A DNA stretch of 8,057 nucleotides from an uncultured Collinsella sp. (GTDB lineage: Bacteria; Actinomycetota; Coriobacteriia; Coriobacteriales; Coriobacteriaceae). The stretch covers positions 1 through 8,057 of the forward strand of contig UQTD01000076.1 in assembly GCA_900543845.1 (NCBI GenBank), written 5' to 3'. The notes below the pieces were generated by a model that saw only the letters and a list, made by a program, of their open reading frames with translations, did no database searches and was not told the origin of the DNA. Positions 1 through 5,866 of this stretch are shown piece after piece. The number at the start of each line of letters is the position of its first letter. The first letter of the stretch is position 1. Both the position numbers and the translations under genes were made by a program.

Positions 1-208
1 CACCGAGCGCCTTGCGCAGCGCGGCGCCGTCCGGACCGGCAGCCAGCTCGCCGCCCGCACGCTCGGCATCGTCTAAATCACCTTTTACCAGCACAATCGG
101 CGAGCACGCGTTGCCCGCGATACGCACACCGCGACCCGCGAGCGATGCGAGCTCCTGCTCGGTCGCCTGGGCGATAGCTTCTTTTTTCTGGCTTTGTGAC
201 GTGGGCAT
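1..208 (-). CDS. Unidentified protein, N-terminal part (runs off the left edge)
   Basis: An open frame on the minus strand starts at ATG 208-206 and is still open at base 1, giving 69 residues that begin MPTSQSQKKE. A purine-rich site (GGAGAG on the minus strand, bases 217-212) sits at normal spacing before the ATG and supports this start. The N-terminus is polar, Gln/Lys/Glu-rich and probably helical. It is followed by a more conserved-looking stretch (residues 28-43, VRIAGNACSPIVLVKG) and a Gly/Ala-rich segment ending LRKALG. The phrase around AGNACSP...LVKG faintly recalls the N-terminus of uracil-DNA-glycosylase-like proteins of actinobacteria, but too little is visible to assign it. No signal peptide or membrane segment is seen. 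The gene is transcribed divergently from thioredoxin. Confidence 0.7.
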   Translation of the reverse strand, partial: MPTSQSQKKEAIAQATEQELASLAGRGVRIAGNACSPIVLVKGDLDDAERAGGELAAGPDGAALRKALG

Positions 209-236
209 GCGCTCTCCAATCGTTTACGTGCCCACC

Positions 237-242
237 ATTATA
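237..242 (-). promoter_or_regulatory. Possible -10 box of the leftward gene
   Basis: The minus strand reads TATAAT at 242-237, a perfect -10 consensus about 30 bases before the ATG at 208. No convincing -35 hexamer is visible 16-18 bases upstream. This is a sequence match only. Confidence 0.4.
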
Positions 243-284
243 TAAAAGAGCCGACCGCGAGTGGTTGCATTGCGGGCCGTTGGG

Positions 285-290
285 TATAAG
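285..290 (+). promoter_or_regulatory. Possible -10 box of thioredoxin
   Basis: TATAAG lies about 55 bases upstream of the thioredoxin ATG, in the 136-base divergent intergenic region. Upstream there is only a weak -35-like TGGTTG (262-267, spacer 17). It is the best plus-strand candidate in the gap, but weak. Confidence 0.3.
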
Positions 291-344
291 CACGGTCGTA
301 CTGAGTTTTACGCGGCCGAGCCGCGTCGCACTATGGAGGTCACC

Positions 345-665
345 ATGGCTGACATTAAGCAGATTACCCCCGAGAACTTCGATTCCGTCGTTAACGGCAG
401 CCTTCCCGTGCTGGTTGATTTTTGGGCACCGTGGTGCGGTCCCTGCCGCTCGCTCTCGCCCATCGTTGACGAAGTGGCCGACGAGCTGGCCGGCAAACTT
501 GCCGTCGCCAAATGCAATGTCGACGACAATCAGGACCTGGCCATGAAGTTTGGCGTCATGAGCATCCCCACGCTGGTTGTCTTTAAGAACGGCGAGGAAA
601 TCGACCGCTCCGTTGGCGCGCTGCCCAAGGCCAGGCTGCAGGCGCTGCTTGAGAAGCACCTGTAA
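345..665 (+). CDS. trxA: Thioredoxin
   Basis: A cytosolic dithiol-disulfide oxidoreductase of 106 residues, a normal length for a single-domain thioredoxin. The active site is WCGPC (Trp30, Cys31, Cys34), inside VLVDFWAPWCGPCRSL. The buried Asp25 matches the conserved Asp of the fold. The cis-proline loop is SIPTL (Pro75), followed by VVFKNGEE, the usual beta4-beta5 hairpin. ATG 345 is chosen because GGAGG (335-339) precedes it by 5 bases. Two in-frame upstream starts (GTG 261, ATG 333) would add unthioredoxin-like residues, and ATG 333 leaves no room for the ribosome site. The gene is followed by an intrinsic terminator and is probably monocistronic. Being next to hyp genes does not by itself show a role in hydrogenase maturation. 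No signal peptide is present, so a secreted role is unlikely. Confidence 0.97.
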   Translation: MADIKQITPENFDSVVNGSLPVLVDFWAPWCGPCRSLSPIVDEVADELAGKLAVAKCNVDDNQDLAMKFGVMSIPTLVVFKNGEEIDRSVGALPKARLQALLEKHL

Positions 666-775
666 TACGCCGGTCATGTGCTGCCGTCCATGAGCGGTTT
701 TGCGCCGCTCACCGGAGAGCCGGGTGCTGCGCCCGCGACCACGGATAGTATGGTAATCACAAACAGCCCCCAGTG
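666..775 (+). other. Intergenic region with clustered small hairpins (possible 3'UTR or leader RNA)
   Basis: This stretch between thioredoxin and the terminator has no plausible gene but is rich in self-complementarity. A 7-bp hairpin is formed by TGAGCGG (691-697) and CCGCTCA (705-711). CCGGT (670-674) can pair with ACCGG (711-715) to enclose it. CCGG (712-715) and CCGG (720-723) flank AGAG, and GGG (722-724) can pair with CCC (732-734). The 7-mer GTGCTGC occurs twice (678-684 and 724-730). I did not recognise a known riboswitch or small-RNA family. It may simply be the thioredoxin 3' UTR. Confidence 0.35.
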
Positions 776-813
776 AACGGGTGCGGGTCAGACGGACTCG
801 CACCCGTTTTCTT
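776..813 (+). terminator. Strong rho-independent terminator
   Basis: The left arm at 776-789 pairs with the right arm at 795-808 around a 5-base loop (790-794). Thirteen pairs are Watson-Crick and one is G-U (786/798). The outer ten bases, AACGGGTGCG and CGCACCCGTT, are perfectly complementary. A T-rich tail (TTTTCTT, 807-813) follows at once. It lies 111 bases after the thioredoxin stop and 73 bases before the next gene, so it ends the thioredoxin transcript or works as an attenuator for the operon downstream. Confidence 0.88.
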
Positions 814-840
814 ATGCGGCGATGCGCAAAGCGGGCGTAG

Positions 841-846
841 TAAAAT
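841..846 (+). promoter_or_regulatory. Possible -10 box of the nikR-hyp transcript
   Basis: TAAAAT lies between the terminator and the ribosome site of the small gene at 886. This would give a leader of about 30 bases. No recognisable -35 hexamer is present at 17 bases spacing, so an activator or another sigma factor may be needed, or the call is wrong. Confidence 0.3.
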
Positions 847-885
847 CTGAACCACTGATTAGACCCGCACAAAAGGAGATTTCCC

Positions 886-1134
886 ATGCATGACGTCGGA
901 ATGAACATGAGCCAGCTTGCCATGAGCGTCAAGCAGGTCGACGACACGATCGAGCTCGCCCACGAGTGGAGCCATCAGCTGCTGCATGCGACCGAGAACT
1001 TTGATATGGAGCGCATTGGCGCCAAGCTCGAGGCCGCCATGGCGGCGCTCCGCGAGGCGCACGACGCACTCGAGGGCTACGAGGAGGCCATCGAGGCCGA
1101 CCATAACTCCGTTGGCTCCGTAAAGCTGGTGTAG
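886..1134 (+). CDS. Small His-rich helical protein of unknown function, linked to nikR
   Basis: An 82-residue, acidic, probably all-helical cytosolic protein that I do not recognise. AAGGAG (873-878) with a 7-base spacer supports ATG 886. A second ATG at 901 (residue 6) is less well placed. The N-terminus is Met-rich (Met1, 6, 8, 13). Residues 26-34 read HEWSHQLLH, placing His26, His30 and His34 on one face of a helix; His2, His59 and His73 add to the total. HEWSH formally matches HEXXH, but the protein is too small for a zinc protease and lacks the rest of that signature. Residues 40-72 look amphipathic, with alternating Ala/Leu and Glu, and could form a helical hairpin or coiled coil. The stop is one base before the nikR GTG, so the two are almost certainly cotranscribed. 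A metal-related role is inference from the His spacing and this neighbourhood. Confidence 0.85.
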   Translation: MHDVGMNMSQLAMSVKQVDDTIELAHEWSHQLLHATENFDMERIGAKLEAAMAALREAHDALEGYEEAIEADHNSVGSVKLV

Positions 1135-1135
1135 C

Positions 1136-1642
1136 GTGGCCGAGCACGAGCACACCTGCGATCACGAGCATCCGCACGGGCCGACCGGCGACGTGGGCTG
1201 CCGTTGCAGCGGCCCCGCCTCCGAGCTGGTCCGTTTTTCGGTCACCGCGCCCGACGACCTGCTGCGCCGCTTTGACGAGCAGATCGCACGCCGCGGTGAC
1301 GTGGCCAACCGCTCCGAGGCCGTGCGCGACCTGATTCGCGCCTCGATTGCCAAGGAGCAGATGCGAACGCCCGACGAGCAGGTCATCGGGTCGCTCACCA
1401 TGATTTACGACCATCACACCGGCGACCTGACGCGCCGCCTGGACGAGGTGCAGCACGACTACACCGACGAGATCGTATCGACCATGCACGTGCATCTGGA
1501 TCACCACAACTGTTTGGAGATTCTGGCACTTAAGGGTCGCGGCGAGCGTGTCTACGAGCTGGCTGACCGTCTGATGGGCCTGCGCGGCGTTAAACACGGC
1601 GAGCTCACCTGCGCCGCCACCGAGCAGAGCCTGGGGCTGTAA
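1136..1642 (+). CDS. nikR: Nickel-responsive transcriptional regulator NikR, with His/Cys-rich N-terminal extension
   Basis: NikR is a tetrameric ribbon-helix-helix repressor that binds DNA when loaded with nickel; it usually controls nickel uptake or nickel enzymes. The protein has 168 residues against about 133 in E. coli. The DNA-binding domain spans about residues 31-75 (strand LVRFSV, then NRSEAVRDLIR). The C-terminal ACT-like domain contains all four high-affinity nickel ligands: by alignment to E. coli His76, His87, His89 and Cys95 they are His107, His118, His120 and Cys126, in VQHDYT and MHVHLDHHNC. The surplus length is an N-terminal extension of about 28 residues with His4, 6, 10, 12, 14 and Cys8, 22, 24. 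The GTG start at 1136 lies one base after the preceding stop and has no clear ribosome site, so translation is probably coupled. A later GTG (1193) has no better site and would remove most of the extension, so the extension depends on this start. Confidence 0.95.
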   Translation: MAEHEHTCDHEHPHGPTGDVGCRCSGPASELVRFSVTAPDDLLRRFDEQIARRGDVANRSEAVRDLIRASIAKEQMRTPDEQVIGSLTMIYDHHTGDLTRRLDEVQHDYTDEIVSTMHVHLDHHNCLEILALKGRGERVYELADRLMGLRGVKHGELTCAATEQSLGL

Positions 1643-1671
1643 CAGCACACATTTCAACGAAGGAGGGTCGC

Positions 1672-4143
1672 ATGCGACATGCGCATATCCATGTAACGGG
1701 CATTGTGCAGGGTGTCGGCATGCGACCGTTTGTGTATCGCGAGGCCATGGCGCACGGCATTTGCGGCTGGGTGCTTAACGCGGGCGATGGCGTGCATATC
1801 GAGGCGCACGCTCCTGGCGAAGCACTCGACGAATTTGTCGACGCGCTTTCCGAGCATGCGCCTGCGGCGTCTCGCGTGGAGCATGTCGAGGTTATGGACC
1901 TAACACCCGGCGACTGGGACGCCGCTAACGAGCAGGGCTTTCGCATTGTGGCGTCGCAGGATCAAACCGCCCACACGACGCTCATCTCGCCCGACATCGC
2001 CACGTGCGACGACTGCCTGCGCGAGTTGTTCGACCCCGCCGACCGACGCTTTCACTATCCCTTTATCAACTGCACCAACTGCGGGCCGCGCTTTACCATC
2101 ATTCGCTCGCTGCCCTATGACCGAGCGGCCACCTCGATGGATCGCTTTCCCATGTGCCCCGAGTGCGCCGCAGAGTATGGCGACCCGCTTGACCGGCGCT
2201 TTCATGCGCAGCCCGATGCCTGCTTTGATTGCGGACCGCATATTACGTGGCACGAGGCCGATCGCGGCGTTGCGCCAGCGGTCGTCAACGCAACACCGGC
2301 CGTCGGCTCCACGCGCGAGGCCAGCGATGCCATCATCGAACGCTGCGTCGAGCTGCTGGCAGACGGCGGCATCGTCGCCATCAAGGGTCTAGGCGGATTC
2401 CACCTGGCCTGCGATGCCACCAACGAACAGGCGGTGCGCGAGTTGCGCCGTCGCAAGCGTCGCAGCAACAAGCCGCTTGCCGTTATGGTGCGAAGCCTTG
2501 CCGACGCCGAGCGCCTGTGTCACATCGATGGCGTTGAGCGCGACCTGCTGGCCGGTAGCGTTCGTCCCATCGTGCTGTTGCGCCGCCGCGCGGCCGGCAA
2601 CGACGCCTACGGCTCCCCCAACGCCCTCGAACTCGCGCCATCCGTCGCGCACGACTTGCCCGAGCTTGGCGTCATGCTCCCCTACACCCCGCTTCAACAT
2701 TTGCTGCTCGCCGCAGCCGTGGCGCACGGCATGCGAGCACTCGTTATGACCAGCGGAAACCTGAGCGAAGAGCCCATCGAGACCGACGATGCCCTTGCAT
2801 GGGAGCATCTCGTTGCCGCCGGCATCGCCGACGCGCTGCTCGGTAACGACCGCGCGATTCTGTCGCGCTACGACGACTCCGTGGTACGCGTGGTCGACGG
2901 CAACGTCATGCCCGTGCGTCGCGCACGCGGATATGCGCCGCAACCGCTGTCGTTGCCGGCGCTCGACGGCACCACGCCCTGTGTACTCGCCTGTGGGCCG
3001 CAGCAAAAAGCCACGATCGCACTCACGCGCGAAGGGACGAACGGCGAGGCAGCCTGTTTTGTGTCGCAGCATATCGGCGATGTCGAAAACGGCGCGACTT
3101 TCGATGCTTGGAGCGCCGCGCGCTCGCGTCTGGAAAACCTCTTTGACCTGGCGCCTGCCGCCCTGGCATGCGACATACATCCCAGCTATCTGTCGAGCCA
3201 ATGGGCGCGCGAGCAGGCACGGGAGCACAATCTGCCGCTTATCGAAGTCCAGCACCATCATGCGCACATCGCGAGCGTCATGGCAGAGGCGATTGCCGCA
3301 GGCCGGCTTGCGCCCGATGCACGCGTCCTCGGCATCGCCTTCGACGGCACGGGCGCCGGCACCGATGGCACCATATGGGGTGGTGAGTTTCTTGTCGCCC
3401 ATCTCGCCGATTTTGAGCGCGTCGCGCATCTGCGCACCTGGGCGCTTCCCGGTGGCGCCGCATCCGTACACGATGCCCGCCGCAACGCCTTTGCCCTGCT
3501 CAGCGAGCTCGACCTGCTCGAGCACCCGGGAGCCGTGGGGCTCTTGAACAGCCTTGACGAGCAAACGCGCAGCATAACGGCAACGATGATCGAGCGCGGC
3601 ATCAACAGTCCGCGCACCAGCAGCATGGGTCGCCTGTTTGATGCCGCAGCCGCGATTTTGGGCATTTGCGGCCAGGCGACCTACGAGGGCGAACCCGCCA
3701 TCGAGCTCGAAGCCGCCGCTTGGCGTGCACTGGACGGCAAAATCGCCCGTTTTCCCGACGACAACGTCGGCTATTCCACATCTGGCCCATCGTGGTTGGA
3801 CGGCCCCGATGTGCTGGACCAGAAAGCACTCTTTGAGGCACTTTTGGAGGGAATTGAAGCCGGAGCGCCCGCCGACAGGCTCGCACTCGACTTCCATGTC
3901 GCCGTCGCGCGCTCCTCGGCGCGCACCGCCACCGAAATCTGCGCGCGCGAGGGCATTGGCACCGTCGCGCTCTCGGGCGGCGTGTTCATGAACCGACTTC
4001 TGCTCCAGCTCCTCACCCGCGAGCTCAAATACGCGGGCCTTGCTGTCTTGGTCCCCCACACCGTACCCGTCAATGACGGCTGCATCGCCTACGGTCAGGC
4101 GGCGGTCGCAAGCGCTCGTCTTGCGCAGATTGCATCGCAGTAG
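1672..4143 (+). CDS. hypF: Carbamoyltransferase HypF, [NiFe]-hydrogenase cyanide-ligand synthesis
   Basis: HypF converts carbamoyl phosphate and ATP to carbamoyl-adenylate and passes the carbamoyl group to the C-terminal Cys of HypE. The 823-residue protein has all family domains in order. An acylphosphatase-like domain covers about 1-92, with VQGVGMRPFV and catalytic-type Arg18 and Asn36 at the classical spacing of 18. A double zinc finger follows, with Cys112/115/134/137 and Cys162/165/184/187 at exactly C-X2-C-X18-C-X2-C-X24-C-X2-C-X18-C-X2-C. A YrdC-like nucleotide-binding domain spans about 215-425 (KGLGGFHLACDA, NKPLAVMVR, SRYDDSVVRVV). The C-terminal Kae1-like domain has VQHHHAHIASV (His528, His532), FDGTGAGTDGTIWGGEF, LSGGVFMNRLL and NDGCIAYGQ. 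The protein is longer than E. coli HypF (750), with extra residues around 200-220 and 305-322. AAGGAGGG at 1660-1667 fixes the start. It follows nikR by 29 bases, consistent with cotranscription. Confidence 0.98.
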   Translation: MRHAHIHVTGIVQGVGMRPFVYREAMAHGICGWVLNAGDGVHIEAHAPGEALDEFVDALSEHAPAASRVEHVEVMDLTPGDWDAANEQGFRIVASQDQTAHTTLISPDIATCDDCLRELFDPADRRFHYPFINCTNCGPRFTIIRSLPYDRAATSMDRFPMCPECAAEYGDPLDRRFHAQPDACFDCGPHITWHEADRGVAPAVVNATPAVGSTREASDAIIERCVELLADGGIVAIKGLGGFHLACDATNEQAVRELRRRKRRSNKPLAVMVRSLADAERLCHIDGVERDLLAGSVRPIVLLRRRAAGNDAYGSPNALELAPSVAHDLPELGVMLPYTPLQHLLLAAAVAHGMRALVMTSGNLSEEPIETDDALAWEHLVAAGIADALLGNDRAILSRYDDSVVRVVDGNVMPVRRARGYAPQPLSLPALDGTTPCVLACGPQQKATIALTREGTNGEAACFVSQHIGDVENGATFDAWSAARSRLENLFDLAPAALACDIHPSYLSSQWAREQAREHNLPLIEVQHHHAHIASVMAEAIAAGRLAPDARVLGIAFDGTGAGTDGTIWGGEFLVAHLADFERVAHLRTWALPGGAASVHDARRNAFALLSELDLLEHPGAVGLLNSLDEQTRSITATMIERGINSPRTSSMGRLFDAAAAILGICGQATYEGEPAIELEAAAWRALDGKIARFPDDNVGYSTSGPSWLDGPDVLDQKALFEALLEGIEAGAPADRLALDFHVAVARSSARTATEICAREGIGTVALSGGVFMNRLLLQLLTRELKYAGLAVLVPHTVPVNDGCIAYGQAAVASARLAQIASQ

Positions 4144-4215
4144 CTCGCCCTCACACGCCGCTGTGCCCAGCCGTCTCACAGGCGTAACGCGTTTGCCCGC
4201 AAACCCCGCGAGCGC

Positions 4216-4246
4216 TACCATCAACTGATGGGTAATTAGGCGCCTA
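4216..4246 (+). promoter_or_regulatory. Pair of short palindromes upstream of hypC
   Basis: The 134-base gap between hypF and hypC holds CCATCA (4218-4223) and TGATGG (4226-4231) separated by two bases, and five bases further on the perfect 10-base palindrome TAGGCGCCTA (4237-4246). No T-tract follows, so they are not an ordinary terminator. They could be an operator or an mRNA structure. I see no clear promoter hexamers here, and the rest of the gap shows nothing further. Confidence 0.3.
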
Positions 4247-4277
4247 TCCAGCGCAAAACGTATAAAAGGGGAACATT

Positions 4278-4538
4278 ATGTGCCTTGCCGTTCCCGGTAA
4301 AGTGGTTAAACGCGACGACGACCTTAAGGCGACCGTCGACATGATGGGCATCGAGCGCCCCGTTTCGCTGCGCCTCGTGCCGACGGCACAGGTAGGCGAC
4401 TATATTCTCGTGCACGCCGGCTTTGGCATTCAGATTGTCGACGAGCAGGAAGCCCAAGAGACACTCGAGCTCGTCAATACCATGGCCGAGCTGGCCGAAG
4501 AGGACCAGCTCGCCACCAACCCGGCTGAGGCATACTAG
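4278..4538 (+). CDS. hypC: Hydrogenase maturation chaperone HypC
   Basis: HypC is a small chaperone that forms a complex with HypD, carries the iron while its CN and CO ligands are attached, and escorts it to the hydrogenase large-subunit precursor. The 86-residue length is typical. The signature MCLAVPGKV is at the N-terminus, with the essential Cys2 exposed after removal of Met1. The core beta-barrel follows (VDMMGIERPVSLRLV, VGDYILVHAGFGIQIVDEQEA), and the C-terminal helix is acidic (ETLELVNTMAELAEEDQ). AAGGGG (4266-4271) with a 6-base spacer fixes the start. The TAG stop shares its last base with the hypD GTG, so the two are translationally coupled, matching their 1:1 complex. The gap after hypF is larger than usual for hyp genes. 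Confidence 0.97.
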   Translation: MCLAVPGKVVKRDDDLKATVDMMGIERPVSLRLVPTAQVGDYILVHAGFGIQIVDEQEAQETLELVNTMAELAEEDQLATNPAEAY

Positions 4539-5653
4539 TGGCGGCGGCGCAGCCGGTTCGCTCCGGTATCGACTTTTCGGCATTTCGCGACCCCAAGCTG
4601 GCTCGCGAGCTCATCGATCGTATTCATGAGCTTGTCGGCAACCGCAGCATCAACCTCATGGAAGTCTGCGGTACGCATACCGTGAGCATTGGCCGCTATG
4701 GCTTTCGCTCCATTATGCCGACGGGACTCAAACTGCTAAGCGGCCCGGGATGCCCCGTTTGCGTCACCGCCAACCGCGACATCGATCACGCAATCGCGCT
4801 TTCCAACATGGACGGCGCTATCATCACCACCTTTGGCGACATGATGCGCGTGCCTGGATCGTCCACCTCGCTTGCCGCGCAAAAGGCGGCGGGGCGCGAC
4901 ATCCGCATCGTCTACTCTCCGCTCGACGCACTCGACATTGCCGAGCAAAATCCCGAACGCCCGGTCATCTTTATGGGCGTCGGCTTTGAGACCACAACGC
5001 CCACCATTGCCGCCGCTATCCTGGAGGCCGACGCGCGCGGGCTCCAGAACTTCTCGGTCTACTGTGCTCACAAGACCACACCTCCGGCTCTGCGTGCGAT
5101 TTCCAACGATCCCGAGACGACCATCGACGGCTTTATCCTGCCGGGTCACGTCGCTACCATCACAGGCCTGGCACCCTTTGGGTTTTTGGTCGATGAGTTC
5201 GATACCCCCGGCGTAGTCACCGGTTTTGAGCCGGTCGATATCTTGCAGGGCATCTGCATGCTGGTCCAGATGGTTGTCGAGGACAGGCCCGCGATTGGCA
5301 ACGCCTACCGCCGTGGCGTCAATGCAGACGGCAACCCTGTGGCGCGCCAGCTAGTCGAGCAGGTATTTGAGCCGTGCGACACCACGTGGCGCGGGTTGGG
5401 ACCGATTGTCAACTCGGGTCTTTCCATCCGACCCGAATTCGCGCGCTTTGATGCCGGCACCCGCTTTGACGTGCCCATTGAACCGACGGTCGAGCCACGC
5501 GGCTGCCGCTGCGGCGACGTGCTGCGCGGTGCCATCACGCCGAGCAGCTGCCCGCTCTTTGGCCACGCATGCACGCCCGAACACCCCGTCGGCCCGTGCA
5601 TGGTGAGCTCCGAAGGCAGCTGCGCGGCGTACTACCGTTATCGCGACTGCTAG
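4538..5653 (+). CDS. hypD: Hydrogenase maturation iron-sulfur protein HypD
   Basis: HypD is the scaffold on which, with HypC, the Fe(CN)2CO group is built. The 371-residue protein is close to the usual 370-375. The conserved thiols are present: Cys44 in MEVCGTHT, and Cys72 and Cys75 in GPGCPVC. GVGFETTTPT (147-156) and ILPGHVATITG (200-210) are family signatures. The C-terminal cluster-binding region includes Cys323, 325, 338, 345, 354 and 362, in GCRCGDVLRG, SSCPLFGHACTPE and GPCMVSSEGSC; these are expected to hold the [4Fe-4S] cluster. The start is GTG 4538, in the sequence TAGTG where the hypC stop overlaps, with GAGG at 4527-4530 as a modest ribosome site. The first in-frame ATG would fall at residue 41 and delete a conserved N-terminal helix, so GTG is preferred. 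A hairpin and a large structured element follow before hypE. Confidence 0.97.
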   Translation: MAAAQPVRSGIDFSAFRDPKLARELIDRIHELVGNRSINLMEVCGTHTVSIGRYGFRSIMPTGLKLLSGPGCPVCVTANRDIDHAIALSNMDGAIITTFGDMMRVPGSSTSLAAQKAAGRDIRIVYSPLDALDIAEQNPERPVIFMGVGFETTTPTIAAAILEADARGLQNFSVYCAHKTTPPALRAISNDPETTIDGFILPGHVATITGLAPFGFLVDEFDTPGVVTGFEPVDILQGICMLVQMVVEDRPAIGNAYRRGVNADGNPVARQLVEQVFEPCDTTWRGLGPIVNSGLSIRPEFARFDAGTRFDVPIEPTVEPRGCRCGDVLRGAITPSSCPLFGHACTPEHPVGPCMVSSEGSCAAYYRYRDC

Positions 5654-5655
5654 GT

Positions 5656-5679
5656 TCCGCCGTTCTAGCGAACGGCGGA
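5656..5679 (+). repeat. Perfect hairpin right after hypD
   Basis: TCCGCCGTTC (5656-5665) and GAACGGCGGA (5670-5679) are perfectly complementary around a 4-base loop, three bases after the hypD stop. No T-run follows, so a canonical intrinsic terminator is not supported. It could protect the hypCD message or cause partial termination. Confidence 0.6.
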
Positions 5680-5693
5680 CCGGCCGACGCTGC

Positions 5694-5791
5694 GCGCCAT
5701 TCAGGCGAGCGATTTGCCTTTCAATCGTCGGCTGCGGGCAAAAGCCCAGCAGCTTCCTCTTTCAAGGCAACTCACTTCGTCTGAATGGCGC
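5694..5791 (+). repeat. Long imperfect inverted repeat between hypD and hypE (MITE-like or structured RNA)
   Basis: Three nested stems can be read. The outer arms 5694-5709 and 5776-5791 pair over 16 positions with two G-U pairs; their cores are GCGCCATTCAG and CTGAATGGCGC. The middle stem is TTGCCTT (5714-5720) with AAGGCAA (5764-5770). The apical stem is GCTGC-GGGC (5731-5739) with GCCC-A-GCAGC (5744-5753) around an AAAA tetraloop. The whole folds as one rod of about 98 nt. There is no open frame and no T-tract. Terminal inverted arms suggest a small non-autonomous mobile element or dispersed repeat, but I see no clear target-site duplication. A regulatory RNA is the alternative. Confidence 0.6.
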
Positions 5792-5826
5792 TCGCTGACT
5801 TTTACTTAACATCGATTCTGCCACAC

Positions 5827-5840
5827 TCGGCTATTGCCGA
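5827..5840 (+). promoter_or_regulatory. Small hairpin in the hypE leader
   Basis: TCGGC (5827-5831) and GCCGA (5836-5840) pair around TATT, 15 bases before the hypE ribosome site. The stem is short, and a function is not established. Confidence 0.25.
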
Positions 5841-5866
5841 TTCCACCCACGATTGGAGTTTTCGAT

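Noticed and set aside
746..775. GTATGG near the terminator as a NikR operator
   Set aside because: The E. coli site is GTATGA-N16-TCATAC. Only one half-site resembles it, and no matching second half is present at the right distance.
78..947. Minus-strand open frame of 289 aa across thioredoxin
   Set aside because: It runs antisense through thioredoxin, the terminator and the start of the small gene, and has low-complexity, arginine-rich translation with no motif.
961..975. HEXXH motif in the small protein read as a zinc protease site
   Set aside because: HEWSH matches the short pattern, but an 82-residue helical protein without the third-ligand signature or substrate cleft is not a credible metallopeptidase. 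Metal binding remains possible.
2389..4224. Long minus-strand open frame (611 aa) opposite hypF
   Set aside because: It is a shadow of the GC-rich hypF coding frame. It shows no recognisable domain, while hypF has every family motif.
5834..5866. TTG start giving an 11-residue extension of HypE
   Set aside because: It lies in a hairpin loop with no ribosome site, whereas ATG 5867 has GGAG at 8 bases and a family-like N-terminus.
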